A stretch of DNA of 64,000 bases from Saccharum officinarum. Its lineage: Eukaryota > Streptophyta > Magnoliopsida > Poales > Poaceae. The notes beneath the pieces are model-generated. The model worked only from the letters and a program-made list of their open reading frames with translations, did not search any database and was not told where the DNA came from. Position numbers and translations under genes: made by a program. The first letter of the stretch is position 1. The number at the start of each line of letters is the position of its first letter. Of this stretch, positions 11,564 through 22,034 are shown piece by piece. The stretch lies in NCBI GenBank assembly GCA_020631735.1, contig CM036188.1, positions 11,636,214 to 11,700,213 on the forward strand. The letters are read 5' to 3'.

Positions 11564-11578
11564 TAAGTGGGGTAGATT
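11564..11578 (+). promoter_or_regulatory. E2 polypurine tract
   Basis: TAAGTGGGGTAGATT directly precedes the 3' LTR. It is the form common next to TGTCACACC-type Gypsy LTRs of grasses. Confidence 0.8.
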
Positions 11579-14500
11579 TGTCACACCCAAAATTTTCTAT
11601 TTTGGGTTGTGCATGAAAAACACTAAATAAAATAAATGATTTCAATATTCGAATAAATTTATTAGATAAGTTAAAGTTGTTGCTAATTTAAATATAGAAA
11701 ATTGTGGTTTTAAACTTTTTCATATTAATTTGATAATGTGGTGTTTGTGTGATGTTTGTCTTTGGTGTTGGTGAGTGCTATTATTTTCAAAATACCGTAG
11801 GACGATGTTTACTTCTCATCGGAAAACTTTTTGGTATTTTCTGGATCCAAAATTCCAATTTCCGTGAGCTTAATCTTTTTCCTTGATCTCTTCATCTATC
11901 TTTTCATGAGCTCCAAATACTTTATTTGGGTTCCTTATGTTCCATAATGTCTCTAGAAAATTCCCTCGAATTTTCGGAGCTTTCGGAGTATTTTTCGCGG
12001 CTTAAATAATAATTCTGGACTTTTCTAGAATTATTTTATCCACGAAATTAATTAATTCCGAAAAGTTTCCAAACCCTACAACTATATATATGCCGGCGTA
12101 GCCCTCGACGCCCTGGTTCCGGAAGTACAACTCCTGTCGCGAGCCGTCGCTCGTAGCTCCCTCTATCTCTCGCCGTATCTTAAATATACATATATACATG
12201 TATACGTGCATGCAAGTGCTAGTGCTTTACGTATTGATCAGCTGCCTCCAACGCATAGGCATTAGGCCCAGGCGGTTCTCTCTGGGATTCATACTTGCCA
12301 TATCTATTCTTTTATTTCTTTCTTTGGGTCTATGCTTTGACGTGATCATGACATAATCCACCAAGCAAATAACTAAGCCAATGTGTGTCTCGCACGTCAA
12401 GGACACCAGGTCCATCACGTTGTAGATATCCATCTATAAATAGTAAGCTCCAGCTGTCCTAGACGGACTGCAGATCATAGGCGCCGCCGCCGCCGTTGCC
12501 GCCGCCGCTCTTGTCGCTGTCGCCGCTATTGCCGCAGCCGCCGCTGTTGCCGCCGCCGCCGCTGTTGTCGTCCGCGGCCGCGATCTCATTGGTGCTCGGC
12601 GACAACAACCTCCTCGGCGAGATCCTCCTCCGCCTAGGGTTCCCCGACCGATCCGACCCCGTGAGCTAATCCAGACAACCCAGCCATGGAGGAGACCGGG
12701 ACAGGTCGCCCGCCCGCCTCTGGCACCGCCGCCGCTGACTTCCCGGAGCTCCTGGGTTTCTGCACGCGCGGAGGCCCTCATCGCTGAGCTGCTCCTGCTC
12801 TCCGACCGCGCACCTCCGCTGTTCGCAGACCACCGCTTCGACCCCGTCCTCTTCGACTTCCGGTGACATCTCTCGCTCTGGTCTCTGCCATAAATAATAA
12901 ACTCCCAACCATCGCAATGCGAAAGGGCAACTGTGTGAATTCTCCTCCTATTCGTAGATAGAAATCTTCACATCTCGAGTACCCACCGTAGCTTTAAGTT
13001 TTAATAGCTGAGGTTCACTTCGCTCGCGGCGCAGATACTTCGATTCCCCAGGCGATTTTGAGGCGAGGATCGAGGGAAACATCGAGCTGGAAGCACTGGA
13101 AGATCAGCTCCGTGACTCCTGCGGCTCCTACATGCAGAGATTCTTCTCCTTTCTGGATGGCGCTGTCACTTACCACGGAGAGCTCTGCAATTACCTAAAT
13201 GATCTGCAGGTTAGGCTTTGCGCCGTTGCACATTATCTTTATAACTTGTAGATTGATGCCATCGTTGCTAAATATTTTTAGATGAACCAGAGCGTCAAAC
13301 ATGATGCCCCAGTCCCAATTTTAGTGACACTAAACGAGTGTTCTTTCTTGTTTAGGAAGGGTTATATGTCCATTGCACATTCGATCATGTGTTGGAGAAT
13401 AACTGTGCACGCCCAGTTTTGATTTGTTAGCTTGATGACATCATGCATAAGTTTTGTGGCCGTTTTTCTTTAGTAAAACAAATCCCGAAATACAATAGAA
13501 ATACGTATATACATACAATCTTGTTTAGGCCATATCTTCCACGTTTTAACTCCGATTTGACCCGTTCAAATTGTGTTAGGTTCATATTTGCGAGCTCTAT
13601 ATGTTAGTATAGCTGTACAGTAGGTTTGAGAAATTTAATTTATGAGATTATATTAAAGTAATTATTTATCTATAGGAAATCTTAGAAAATTCATAACTTT
13701 CACGTTTTAAGTCCGATTTTTGTGATCTTTACGTCTGTGTGATCGTAGTAACGTGTAGAATAGTTTTGTAAGCTTTCCTAAATGTTTTTCTACTGTTGGT
13801 GTACTGTTCTAATTGTATCTTTTGTTTGCTTCGTGTATGTTTGCTCGGAATGTTTGTATGTTGATGCTTGGTGATCGAATTTAGACGGTGAGCAGTACTA
13901 CGACGATTAGGAGTATTATTTTGAGCCGGACCAGCAGTATCTATCGGAGAACTTTGATCAAGGCAAGTATAACATGGGACCATCCTTGTTACCTATTCAC
14001 TGAAATTATCATACATATGCATGTGTCTTCCTTGACAACCATAGAGATTATAACTTAGCTATTGATATCTTGTTTCCTTGTCACCTATGGGTTGTGCATT
14101 TGGGTAGCTACTGCTAGCGCTTAATTATGAACAATGATCTTGTAATTTGACTAATGGATTATGCAATCAACCAATTAAGATGATGTTATTTCTGTTGAAA
14201 GGGGGCTAGAGCATGTGGGTTATTTTGATGCTCTAGTTACTCTCCGTAAGGACTTACCTGTAAGTGATAACCGGGATATACAGTACAGCTGTGAGGGCTA
14301 TATGGCTCTGGCTCTAGTTGTTCAAGAGACCTTTTCTAGCTTGTTAGAGGTTACCTTAAATGGCGTAAGAATGGCTTGCCATGTTGGGTGTAGTCCGAGC
14401 CCCTGGCCTAGTGTGTATAGGCTGCGGTTGTTGTGCCACAGGGAAGGGGGGTTCTACATCTGCCTGCCGAGTGAAATCTAATGGCCCTAACTTGTTAGAC

Positions 14501-15216
14501 GAACTTTTGAGTGGCTTTATATGGTTTTCAGTGTTTTGGGAGTAATTAACCCATGCATTTGGAAATCATGACTCACAGTGAAAGTGTACACCTCTGCGCA
14601 GAGTTAAAAACTGGTATACTAGCCGTGCTCACGGATACGAGCGGCCTTGGGGATTCTTACAGAATAGTTGATCACCATTGTTATATCATGCTTAATTATT
14701 GTTGATTATTATTATGCTCATGTTAATACTATTCATTATCCTTATTACAATTGATCATTGATTCATTAATGGGATTTGGATTACCTTGATGCTACTCAAT
14801 TGCTAATTATATGATGATTAAAAGCTAAACGCAGTTAAACAGTGTCTAGCCTTTTTGAGCCTCATGAACCCTGTGTTATATTTGTTGAGTTCGACATGGA
14901 CTCACTCTTGCTATTTCCCCCACACTCCAGTGTGTAGTAAGATGCTACTCGGAAGAAGGACAAAGGTGTAGTGGAGTTTCCAGAAGACTAGTAGAAGTGC
15001 TAGGCATATGTTACCCCCAGTCAGCCGTCCCTGAGAAGAATGGAGCCTGAAGTTTAGTCACCGTTCCGCGATACTCTGATGTAAGTGTTAATATAGCTAT
15101 GTATACGTTATATAATAACATTGTTTCTGATACTTTTTCATTCTGGCATATGTGTGGACTTCCTGGGCACACATATGATTAGCCTGGTTTTGTTCTTTAG
15201 AAAACCGGGTGTGACA
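11579..15216 (+). repeat. E2 3' LTR
   Basis: This is the partner of 5685-9322. It contains the same TATA box (12435-12442), F-box fragment (12574-12671, with one D-to-N change, GAC to AAC) and strumpellin fragment (12686-13415). It ends GGGTGTGACA at 15216 and is followed by the target duplication GCCAT and the rest of the E1 gag. Confidence 0.95.
12686..13415 (+). pseudogene. Captured strumpellin fragment, 3' LTR copy
   Basis: This copy matches that at 6792-7521, with the same 2-bp frameshift. Exons are 12686-12862, 13035-13209 and 13356 to about 13415; introns are 12863-13034 and 13210-13355. Identity of the two copies reflects LTR duplication during reverse transcription, not two captures. 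Confidence 0.7.
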
Positions 15217-16373
15217 GCCATGAAGCATGATGGAGTGTCGAAGAGGGAGACCTTTTGGATGGCAATGCTAGCATGTCCCTTCTTCTTGCTCTTGTAGTCA
15301 TCCTCGTCATCACTTGAGGAATCATCACTATCCCATGTAGCAACATGAGAATCATTCTTCCTTTTATGAGAGCTCTCCTTCTTCTCTTGCTTCTTCTTTT
15401 GCTTCTTTCTCTCCTTCTTGATAGCATCTTCATCGTCACTATCATAAGGACACTTTGCAATGAGATGGTCCTTGCTATGGCATCTAAAGCATCTCATGGT
15501 ATGCTCATTCTTCTTGTAAGAGTTCTTCCTCCTTCTTGCACGAAAGCCCTTCTTCTTCATGAATTTGCCAAATTGTTTGACAAAGAGAGCCATCTTCTCA
15601 TCAATGTCATCACTATCACAAGAGCTTGAGTCTTCATCACTTGATGATTCAATCTTGGATTTGCCCTTGGATGTGGTGGCTTTGAATGCCACACTCTTCT
15701 TCTTCTCATCATCCTTCTTCTCATTTTCCTTCTTCTTCTTCTTTACCAACTCATCCTTCTCATCATCTTCTCTATATGAATCGTCGGTCATCACTTCTTG
15801 AAATATCTGTTGAGGAGTTGAATCCTTCAATGTAGTCCTTACTAGCACGGTGATCAATGTATCAAATCTCTTGGGTAGACTTCTCAAGAACTTCATAGAG
15901 AATTGATTGTCCTTGACCTCCTCACCAAGTGCCTTGAGCTCATTGACAATGACTTGCAACCTATGAAACATCTCTGGTACACTCTCATCATCTTGCATCT
16001 TGAAGCTTGAAAATTTTTCTTGCAAGATATATGCTTTGGCGGTCTTTGTGCCTTCAGTGCCCTCAAATGTTTCTTCTAGCTTGGCCCAAGCATCATGAGC
16101 AATCTCAATGTTCTTTACTTGCTCAAAGGTCTTGTCATCTAATGCCTCATGAAGAGCACTAATGGCAATGTCATTGCATTGGAGCTTCTTCTCTTCCACC
16201 GGTGTAGGTGCTTCCGGATTAGCAACCTCAAATTTTGTTTCGGTGACCTTCCACACTTCTCTATTGATTGACTTTAGGTGTGCGGTCATCTTAACCTTCC
16301 AATATGCATAATTTGAGCCATCAAAGTGAGGTGCCTTCTTGGTGTTGTTGATGTGCAAGCTTAATTGAGCCAT
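15217..16373 (-). CDS. gag: E1 gag, N-terminal part
   Basis: ATG at 16373. It begins with the copia-type gag core (HFDGSNYAYWKVKMTAHLKS, then W...LEETFEG and later FSMKFLRSLPKRFDTL), followed by a lysine-rich linker, an SSSDED-rich acidic segment and a CCHC knuckle CFRCHSKDHLIAKC near residue 295. The frame runs to the E2 junction at 15217; the 26 or so codons beyond that point (to 15138) are E2 LTR sequence, not gag. With 4761-5679 this made a gag of about 691 residues with two separated zinc knuckles. Confidence 0.9.
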
Positions 16374-16419
16374 TTCTTTTTCACCGTAGGTTGTTAAGCC
16401 TCAAATAAACGGTGCCTCG

Positions 16420-16431
16420 GCTCCGATACCA
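16420..16431 (-). promoter_or_regulatory. E1 primer binding site (tRNA-Met)
   Basis: On the minus strand TGGTATCGGAGC lies 2 bp after the 5' LTR end (...CTTACA). It is the usual Sirevirus PBS for initiator tRNA-Met. Confidence 0.88.
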
Positions 16432-17233
16432 CTTGTAAGGTCCAAATAGGCTAGAGGGGGGGTGAATAGCCTAATTAAAACTTCTACAAGAATTACTTAA
16501 CCATGAGTTAGTACGAAAGGTGGCGAGGCAAAAGCACTAGCTCTAACTAATTAAGCAAGCCACCTACACAAGTCTAGTATAAGGCTATTCACTAAACACA
16601 ACAACAACTATAAGCTAGAAACGAGAAGTAATACGAGAGAAGAGTTTCGAGTGATTATACCGCCGTGAAGAGAAGAGAAATACCAATCAATCAATCATAC
16701 AAGAGAAATCCTCGGGAAGAGAATGACACAAGAATTTATCCCGAGGTTCACTTGCTTTCCGGCAAGCTACTCCCCGTTGTGGCGATACACCCACTTGTCG
16801 GTTCGCGAGCTAATCGACTATCAAGAGTCGAGCCCTCGGCGGGCGCCGCACAACCGCACACAAGATGGGGATCCTCCAAGCCACGAGCTCCACTAGAGTA
16901 TCCAATTTGCGAACTCCCGCGGGGAAGGATCAAGAACCCCTTACAACACTTGGAGAAGGCTCCAACAATCTCCAATTGCGAGCTCAATCACCTCCGCTGC
17001 TCCAAGCCGTCTACCGTGTCGGAAAACACGGAAGAGTAACAAGAAATCCGCAGCAACTCGAAGATCAAGTGCCTCTAGAATGCAACTCTCAAGCAATGCA
17101 CTTGAATCTCACTCAATCTCACTCAAGATATGCAACTATGCAAAGAGATGAGTGGAGGGGTTGTTCTCTAGCTCAAAGTATGTCTCTAGTTCTCAAAATG
17201 TGCAAGAGTTACCCTCAAACCCCGGCCAACGTC

Positions 17234-17241
17234 TATTTATA
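17234..17241 (-). promoter_or_regulatory. TATA box of the E1 LTR promoter
   Basis: TATAAATA on the minus strand lies about 50 bp downstream of the palindrome cluster. It is the likely core promoter for the E1 genomic RNA. Confidence 0.75.
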
Positions 17242-17290
17242 ACGAAGGGGTACGCAGCTAGCCGTTACAGACGACGCAGCGAAAAACGCA

Positions 17291-17815
17291 CTGACCGGAC
17301 GCTCTGGTCAGGGTGACCGGACGCGTCCGGTCACTACACGACAGCAAGAAACAGTGCGTGTCAGAACTAGCCGTTGCCGTGACCAGACGCGCTGAACCGA
17401 TTGACCGGACGCGACAGTGCCCGCGTCCGGTCGCATTCCAGTATGCTCCCGTTGAGACCAGACGCGTCCGATCGCACATGACCGGACGCGCCGCGCGTCC
17501 GATCGTTACTCCGCTTCGCTCTATCCTTCTGGACACCTGACCGGACGCTCCGGTTACGTGAGGGACCGGACGCGCCGGTCGCGCGCTCTGATTCGCTCAG
17601 GAGAACTGACCGGACGCGCTGTTGAACTGACCGGACGCCACAGTGCCAGCGTCCGATTAGAGTCCAGTAAGCTCCCTGGATGACCGGACGCGTCTGGTCA
17701 TCAGTGACCGGACGCGCTGCGCGTCCGATCATCAAACTGAAAACCGCGCAGACGCTGAACACTGACCGGACGCGTCCGGTCATACAGAGACCGCGTCCGG
17801 TCCAGCGTCCGGTCA
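17291..17815. promoter_or_regulatory. Palindrome cluster in E1 LTR
   Basis: About 525 bp holds more than a dozen full or half copies of ACCGGACGCGTCCGGT. Perfect 20-bp palindromes TGACCGGACGCGTCCGGTCA stand at 17314-17333 and 17763-17782; others are half-sites or have one changed base. A second motif, TCCAGTAAGCTCC, sits between them (17663-17675; variant near 17437). Palindromes in the LTR cis-region are described for maize Sireviruses; this is the homologous module with a CpG-rich core. Confidence 0.85.
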
Positions 17816-18467
17816 TCTCTGTGACCTCCGTTCGCCTCCGTTTCTTTTCCGACTTCCGGCGCAATAGAAAATAGGCATTTCACTTCTCCAAAAAGCGTTG
17901 AATCCCGCCTCGCAAGCTCGGCGGGAGGGAGAGAGGAACCCAAACCCCTCTCTACCGCTTAAACTCCACCGCCTTCACAAACTGTGCTAACACCACCAAG
18001 TGTACACCACCATGTGCATGTGTGTTAGCATTTCATAAATCATTTCTCAAGGCGTTATGTTAGTTTTTTTACTAGATCCTAATGCATATGCTCAAGACAT
18101 TGATCTAGTGGCACTTGATTCCCGAGCTAACCGTGATTGCCCCTCTTGATAGTTGGCTATGTATCCTAAATCCGGTCAATCACTTCTCTACTCATATTAG
18201 ACCGGCAAAAGGAAAACCCTATGGTTATACCTTTGCCTTGAGCTCTTAGATCCTTCTCCACTTGATCATCATGTCCTTCCTTTTATGTGCATCTTCATCA
18301 TGATCATCATTTCATGTCCATGCACCATCTCTTTGTGATCTTGTGGCCACCACACCTTGCCACATACACCTTCATCACATGTGTTGCTTATGCCTAACTC
18401 AAAACACTTAACACATGGCATTAGCAACTTGGTGTCATTAATTACCAAAACCAAACTTGGGCTTTCA

Positions 18468-19421
18468 CCGCTCCTATTCAAGCTGAATGATTTCAGACAG
18501 AGCTGCCTGTAATCCTCCATAGCTCTTCCTTGAGATCTTCTTCTGATATCGCGATGACGTTCCCCATGTCGATCTCAGAATTGAACATATTGATCGTGTT
18601 GATTTGTCCCACTGGGCATGCCAAAAGATGTGTTGATGTAAAAGTGGATCTGCAAACACAAAGGGCTAATACCCAATCCAATATCCAAAGCGTGCCTGTC
18701 GATTTGACCTGTTAATCGACAAGGATGAAAATTCGAGTACTTTGGTCCAGCCAACAACGATACGCCTAGAAGCCACGGGCAAGAGGTACTCATATGGAAC
18801 TCGAGAATCGTCGAAGGTCGCACTGAAGCGATGCAGCTCGTCGAATCGATGAGAACTCATAAAAATAAAAATATGCAAATTGACGAAGTCGCCGAAAAGT
18901 AAGTAGATGCAAATAGGAGTAAAATTGGTTTGATATTGATTGATTCATCTTTTACATTGTCCCTCGGTCTATATTTATACCCTGACCTGAAGAAACATAA
19001 GCAAACACGACTAGGACACTGAGTCCATATCTAAAGAAAAACGTGACTCTTACATGAATCATACTCTAACAAATATAGAAAAGGAAATCAACACCTATCT
19101 ACTTTCTTGTCCGTCTTAATTACGATGAAATTTTCATCGACCTCCTCTCCATCGGTATGCTTTCCGTCATCACAAGCTTCATCGGCAGTAGTCTTCAGAT
19201 CTTCCTTCATCGGCATCGACAATAACATCTCCGATCTTGCCAGCAACGCCTCTAAGTCTAAGTCAAACGACAACCTTTCCATCGGTCACCACCATTCATC
19301 GGCAACAATCCTCACAAGCTGATCTTCATCGGCACCCTTCTACCATCGTAATACAATAACTTTTCTTCTACCGATTAGCCCACTCTGATCATTTTGACAC
19401 GTGCCAAAAACGGTGTCAATA
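18468..19421 (-). mobile_element. Remnant of an older Gypsy-like LTR, disrupted by E1
   Basis: On the minus strand the segment starts near 19421 with ATTGACACCGTTTTTGGCAC, close to the TGTTGACACCG start of a common grass Gypsy LTR (the terminal TG has become TA). A minus-strand TATA box, TATAAATA, lies at 18972-18979. The rest runs to 18468, where E1 cuts it. No coding sequence is recognisable; 'CATCGGC'-rich text at 19130-19340 is typical of such LTRs. Family assignment is from memory. Confidence 0.55.
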
Positions 19422-19878
19422 GATAGATTCCTAGCTGGTGCAACATTTTGCAGTGCAGGGGAACAGAGATGCTGAATCAGAGTTCTTATCGCGCCTGTAC
19501 TAGGCAGTAGTCACGGTGAAATTTTCACGAAAGATATGATGATTGGTTTTTTGGATTTTGTAGTAGCATATCGTCTTCAGGCGAGTGAATTGATCGATGG
19601 TACTTGTCCAACGAACTGAACAAGGCACTCGCTGAACGAGAATTATTGCGCTAGTTTTACACGGCTTACGAACGCTTCGGTAAACTGATGATAAATTCCT
19701 GTCAGATTAGCCTCAGTTCGTTTAACTGATAAATGGCTAGCCTATCTAGCGGAAGTGTTGAATATGTCGCAGCAGGAGAAAACGGCGCTGCTTGCCTCGC
19801 ACAGAGGACCAAATGAAGTTCCATTGGCGGGGTTCATTCAGGGTGACTCAAGGTGACCTCTGACAGATTCAGCACAAG
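19422..19878. other. Low-copy intergenic DNA, first copy of an old duplication
   Basis: No gene is seen. The segment from about 19490 shares diverged text with 33975-34200, in the same order: CTGTACTAGGCA, TTTTCACGAAAGA, AGCAGGA..AA.CG.CGCTG, GAGGAC.AAATGAA, ATTGGCGG and CTCTGACAGATT. It resumes after the MITE (GGCAGCC...GGATCA near 20185). The copies look like an old tandem duplication, later separated by E3. Confidence 0.6.
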
Positions 19879-20173
19879 CTCAGTCCTTGTTATCCAAAAA
19901 CTTTTCACGAAAAACTAGAATCTTGCGGCACATGTATGGAGTATTAAATATAGACTAAATAAAAAACTAATTGCACAGTTTGCATGTAAATTGTGAGACT
20001 AACGTTTTGAGCCTAATTATTCTATGATTTGACACCAAAGTGCTACAGTACAAATGTGCTAATGACGGATTAATTAGGCTTAATAAATTTGTCTCGCAGT
20101 TTTAAGGCAAGTTATGTAATTAGTTTTTTAACATTTTTCCCCAAAACTTCTCACCAACTAAACACACGCTGAG
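19879..20173. mobile_element. MITE-like element
   Basis: This is 295 bp, non-coding and AT-rich, containing the widespread grass MITE text GAATCTTGCGGCACATGTATGG, CTAATTGCACAGTTTGCATG, CCTAATTATTCTATGATTTG and GACGGATTAATTAGGCTTAA. Imperfect terminal inverted repeats read CTCAGTCCTTGTT at the left and the complement of CTCAGCGTGTGTTTAG at the right. I do not assign a superfamily. It interrupts the low-copy duplication. Confidence 0.6.
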
Positions 20174-20814
20174 TCTAACTGGAGGCAGCCAGCCAGCCAG
20201 GCATGGATCATCCAGTCCTTGGCCCTTGGGGCAGCAGAGCCAGATCGCCCAGATGGCAGATCAATCAATTGATTGTCTCTGACAATCTCAAAGCAGTACA
20301 TTTTACTCCCTACACGTTTCTACTATCTTCTGATTTGCTCATAGACATCGTAATGGACTGGAATTGATTCCAGCTGAAAGCATCTAGGCCCCGAGGTTTG
20401 GTTTCGGCAATTGATGACAACGCCTTGTTACCATGACTAACGTGTGTTTTGCAGAAACTTTGGTAAGTTAGGTCATGGAGGTTTGAACTGCTTTGGGCAC
20501 CATGGTATTCATGCCCCTTGATGGAAATCGTTTCGGTTTTCAAAAGAGTGACGTCAAGATTAAGGACGGTTAGTTCCGGATGTCAAGGTGTTGAGAGACA
20601 TTTGGAATAGTCGTTAGGATCTTCGTTTTTCTCTTTTGGCCGTACTATGAAGGGGGGCATGAGCGGGTAGCTTGACCTAGGCGAGTCCTATGTTTAGGTG
20701 TGGTGCACACTTGTTAAACTTGGCGCTAGGCAGCTCTAGAATAGCTCAAAGTTCAGTTGGGAGCAACTTGGTTCAAGTTGTGACGCTTTGCGGAAAGTTT
20801 CGGGTCTTTTTCCA

Positions 20815-21214
20815 GTGACCGGACGCGGTCCTCGGCATGACCGGACGCGTCCGGTCAGTTCAGTTCCGCGACTGGGGTTTCAGCTCTGAGCACCGGACGC
20901 GGTCCTCGCGAGGACCGGACGCGGTGGTCAGAAGTCAACACGTGTCACTTTAAGGAAACACCCGATCGGACGCGACCTGGGTGTGATCGGCGCGTCCGGT
21001 CATAGTCCAGTAAGGTCCTGAAACGACCGGACGCGTCCGGTCATCACCCATCGGACGCAGTAGCGCGTCCGGTGCGAGTACAGTAAGCTCCACGCACGAT
21101 CGGACGCGTCCGGTCACCCCTGACCGGTGCGTCCGGTCATCTAGGTGTTTTTCAGTTTTTTGACCGTTACGAGCGACCGGCGCGTCCGGTCAGTACGACC
21201 GGCGCGTCCGGTCA
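20815..21214. promoter_or_regulatory. Palindrome cluster in E3 5' LTR
   Basis: This is a dense run of ACCGGACGCG / CGCGTCCGGT sites, with a perfect TGACCGGACGCGTCCGGTCA at 20838-20857. The interspersed motif TCCAGTAAGCTCC occurs as variants at 21006-21018 and 21079-21091. It ends 50 bp before the TATA box. Copies: 32558-32955, 41762-42161 and 53525-53923. Confidence 0.85.
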
Positions 21215-21265
21215 GCTCGAGTTTTGCTGAGTCAGCAGGTAACGGTTCGTTTCGTCTGTGGGGTG

Positions 21266-21273
21266 TATAAATA
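21266..21273 (+). promoter_or_regulatory. TATA box of E3 LTR promoter
   Basis: TATAAATA is placed as expected for the LTR core promoter; 711 bp of LTR remain downstream. Copies at 33007-33014, 42213-42220 and 53975-53982. Confidence 0.75.
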
Positions 21274-21983
21274 CATCCCCACCACCTCTTTTAGAGGTCT
21301 CTTGCTCATTTGATCAGCAGATAAACACCTTTGAAGTGCAAGGTAGTGCAAGAGCACTAGTGAGGATAGAGATTTGAGAATCAAAGCTTGAGAGTTCCTC
21401 ACTAGCGATTAGAGAGTAACAAGTGTGCATCCACTTTCTCATTTAGGCTCGTAGAGGTTAAGTGAGAGTTCTAGCTTGTTACTCTTGGTGATCGCCATCA
21501 CCTAGACGGCTTGGTGGTGATTGGGAGTTTGGTGTTCATCCGGCGGAGCTTGTGGATGACCCAACTCATCTTGTGAGCGGTTGTGGGTGATTCACCGCGA
21601 CGGAGTGTCGAAGAATCAACCCGTAGAGAGCACTTGATCCTTGCGCGGATCAAGGGGGAGCGACACCCTTGCGCGGGTGCTCCAACGAGGACTAGTGGGG
21701 AGTGGCGACTCTCCGATACCTCGGAAAAACATCGCCGTGTTCCTTGCCCCTTTACATTCAAGCATTTACTTTCTCGTATTTACTTACTTTGCTTGTTTAC
21801 ATTCCTAGACTTGCCATGCTAGACTAGGATTGGAAACTAGGGTGCAAAACTTTGTATCGGTAGACTCTCTAGGAACACAAGTAGACACTAGGGGTGAATT
21901 CCAGCTTGTAGGATTTATTCCTTGCTTTTATTTTTAGAAAAGCCCAATTCACCCCCCCTCTTGGGCATCTTGATCCTTTCAAT

Positions 21984-21995
21984 TGGTATCGGAGC
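21984..21995 (+). promoter_or_regulatory. E3 primer binding site (tRNA-Met)
   Basis: TGGTATCGGAGC lies 2 bp after the 5' LTR. Confidence 0.9.
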
Positions 21996-22034
21996 CGTGT
22001 TGCTCTATTTTTAGGCTTTACCGCCTAGAGCAAG

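Larger units (their letters stand above)
5685..15216 (+). mobile_element. E2: 9.5 kb non-autonomous LTR retrotransposon (LARD-like, probably Gypsy-derived)
   Basis: This is a complete element inserted in the E1 gag. The target duplication GCCAT is at 5680-5684 and 15217-15221. The two LTRs of 3638 bp begin TGTCACACCC and end GGTGTGACA. A tRNA-Met primer binding site follows the 5' LTR, and a PPT (AAGTGGGGTAGA) precedes the 3' LTR. The internal 2.26 kb has no gag or pol, so the element must use enzymes in trans. LTR termini and PPT type resemble grass Gypsy elements, probably of the Tekay/Del chromovirus group (inference). The LTRs have equal length and only a few substitutions (I noticed three), so insertion was recent. 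LTRs carry captured host-gene sequence. Confidence 0.93.
16434..18467 (-). repeat. E1 5' LTR
   Basis: The LTR is 2034 bp, TGAAAGC...CTTACA on the minus strand. It contains a palindrome cluster (17291-17815) and, downstream of it in the direction of transcription, a TATA box (17234-17241). The bases next to the outer edge (18468-18472) are CCGCT; the other target-site copy is outside the window. ORFs across 16665-17943 come from the repeats and are not genes. Confidence 0.93.
20375..21981 (+). repeat. E3 5' LTR (first copy)
   Basis: The LTR is 1607 bp, TGAAAGC...CCTTTCA. A palindrome cluster (20815-21214) is followed by a TATA box. Against the 3' LTR I noticed only about three substitutions in the better-quality copy, so the insertion is young. 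Confidence 0.95.

Noticed and set aside
16665..17242. Overlapping 124- and 125-codon ORFs on both strands in the E1 LTR
   Set aside because: Located in the LTR transcribed leader; no domain, and codon pattern is like neighbouring non-coding sequence.
17291..17815. Regularly repeated palindromes, CRISPR-like at first sight
   Set aside because: Repeats are self-complementary, irregularly spaced and variable, lie inside an LTR next to a TATA box, and the genome is a plant.
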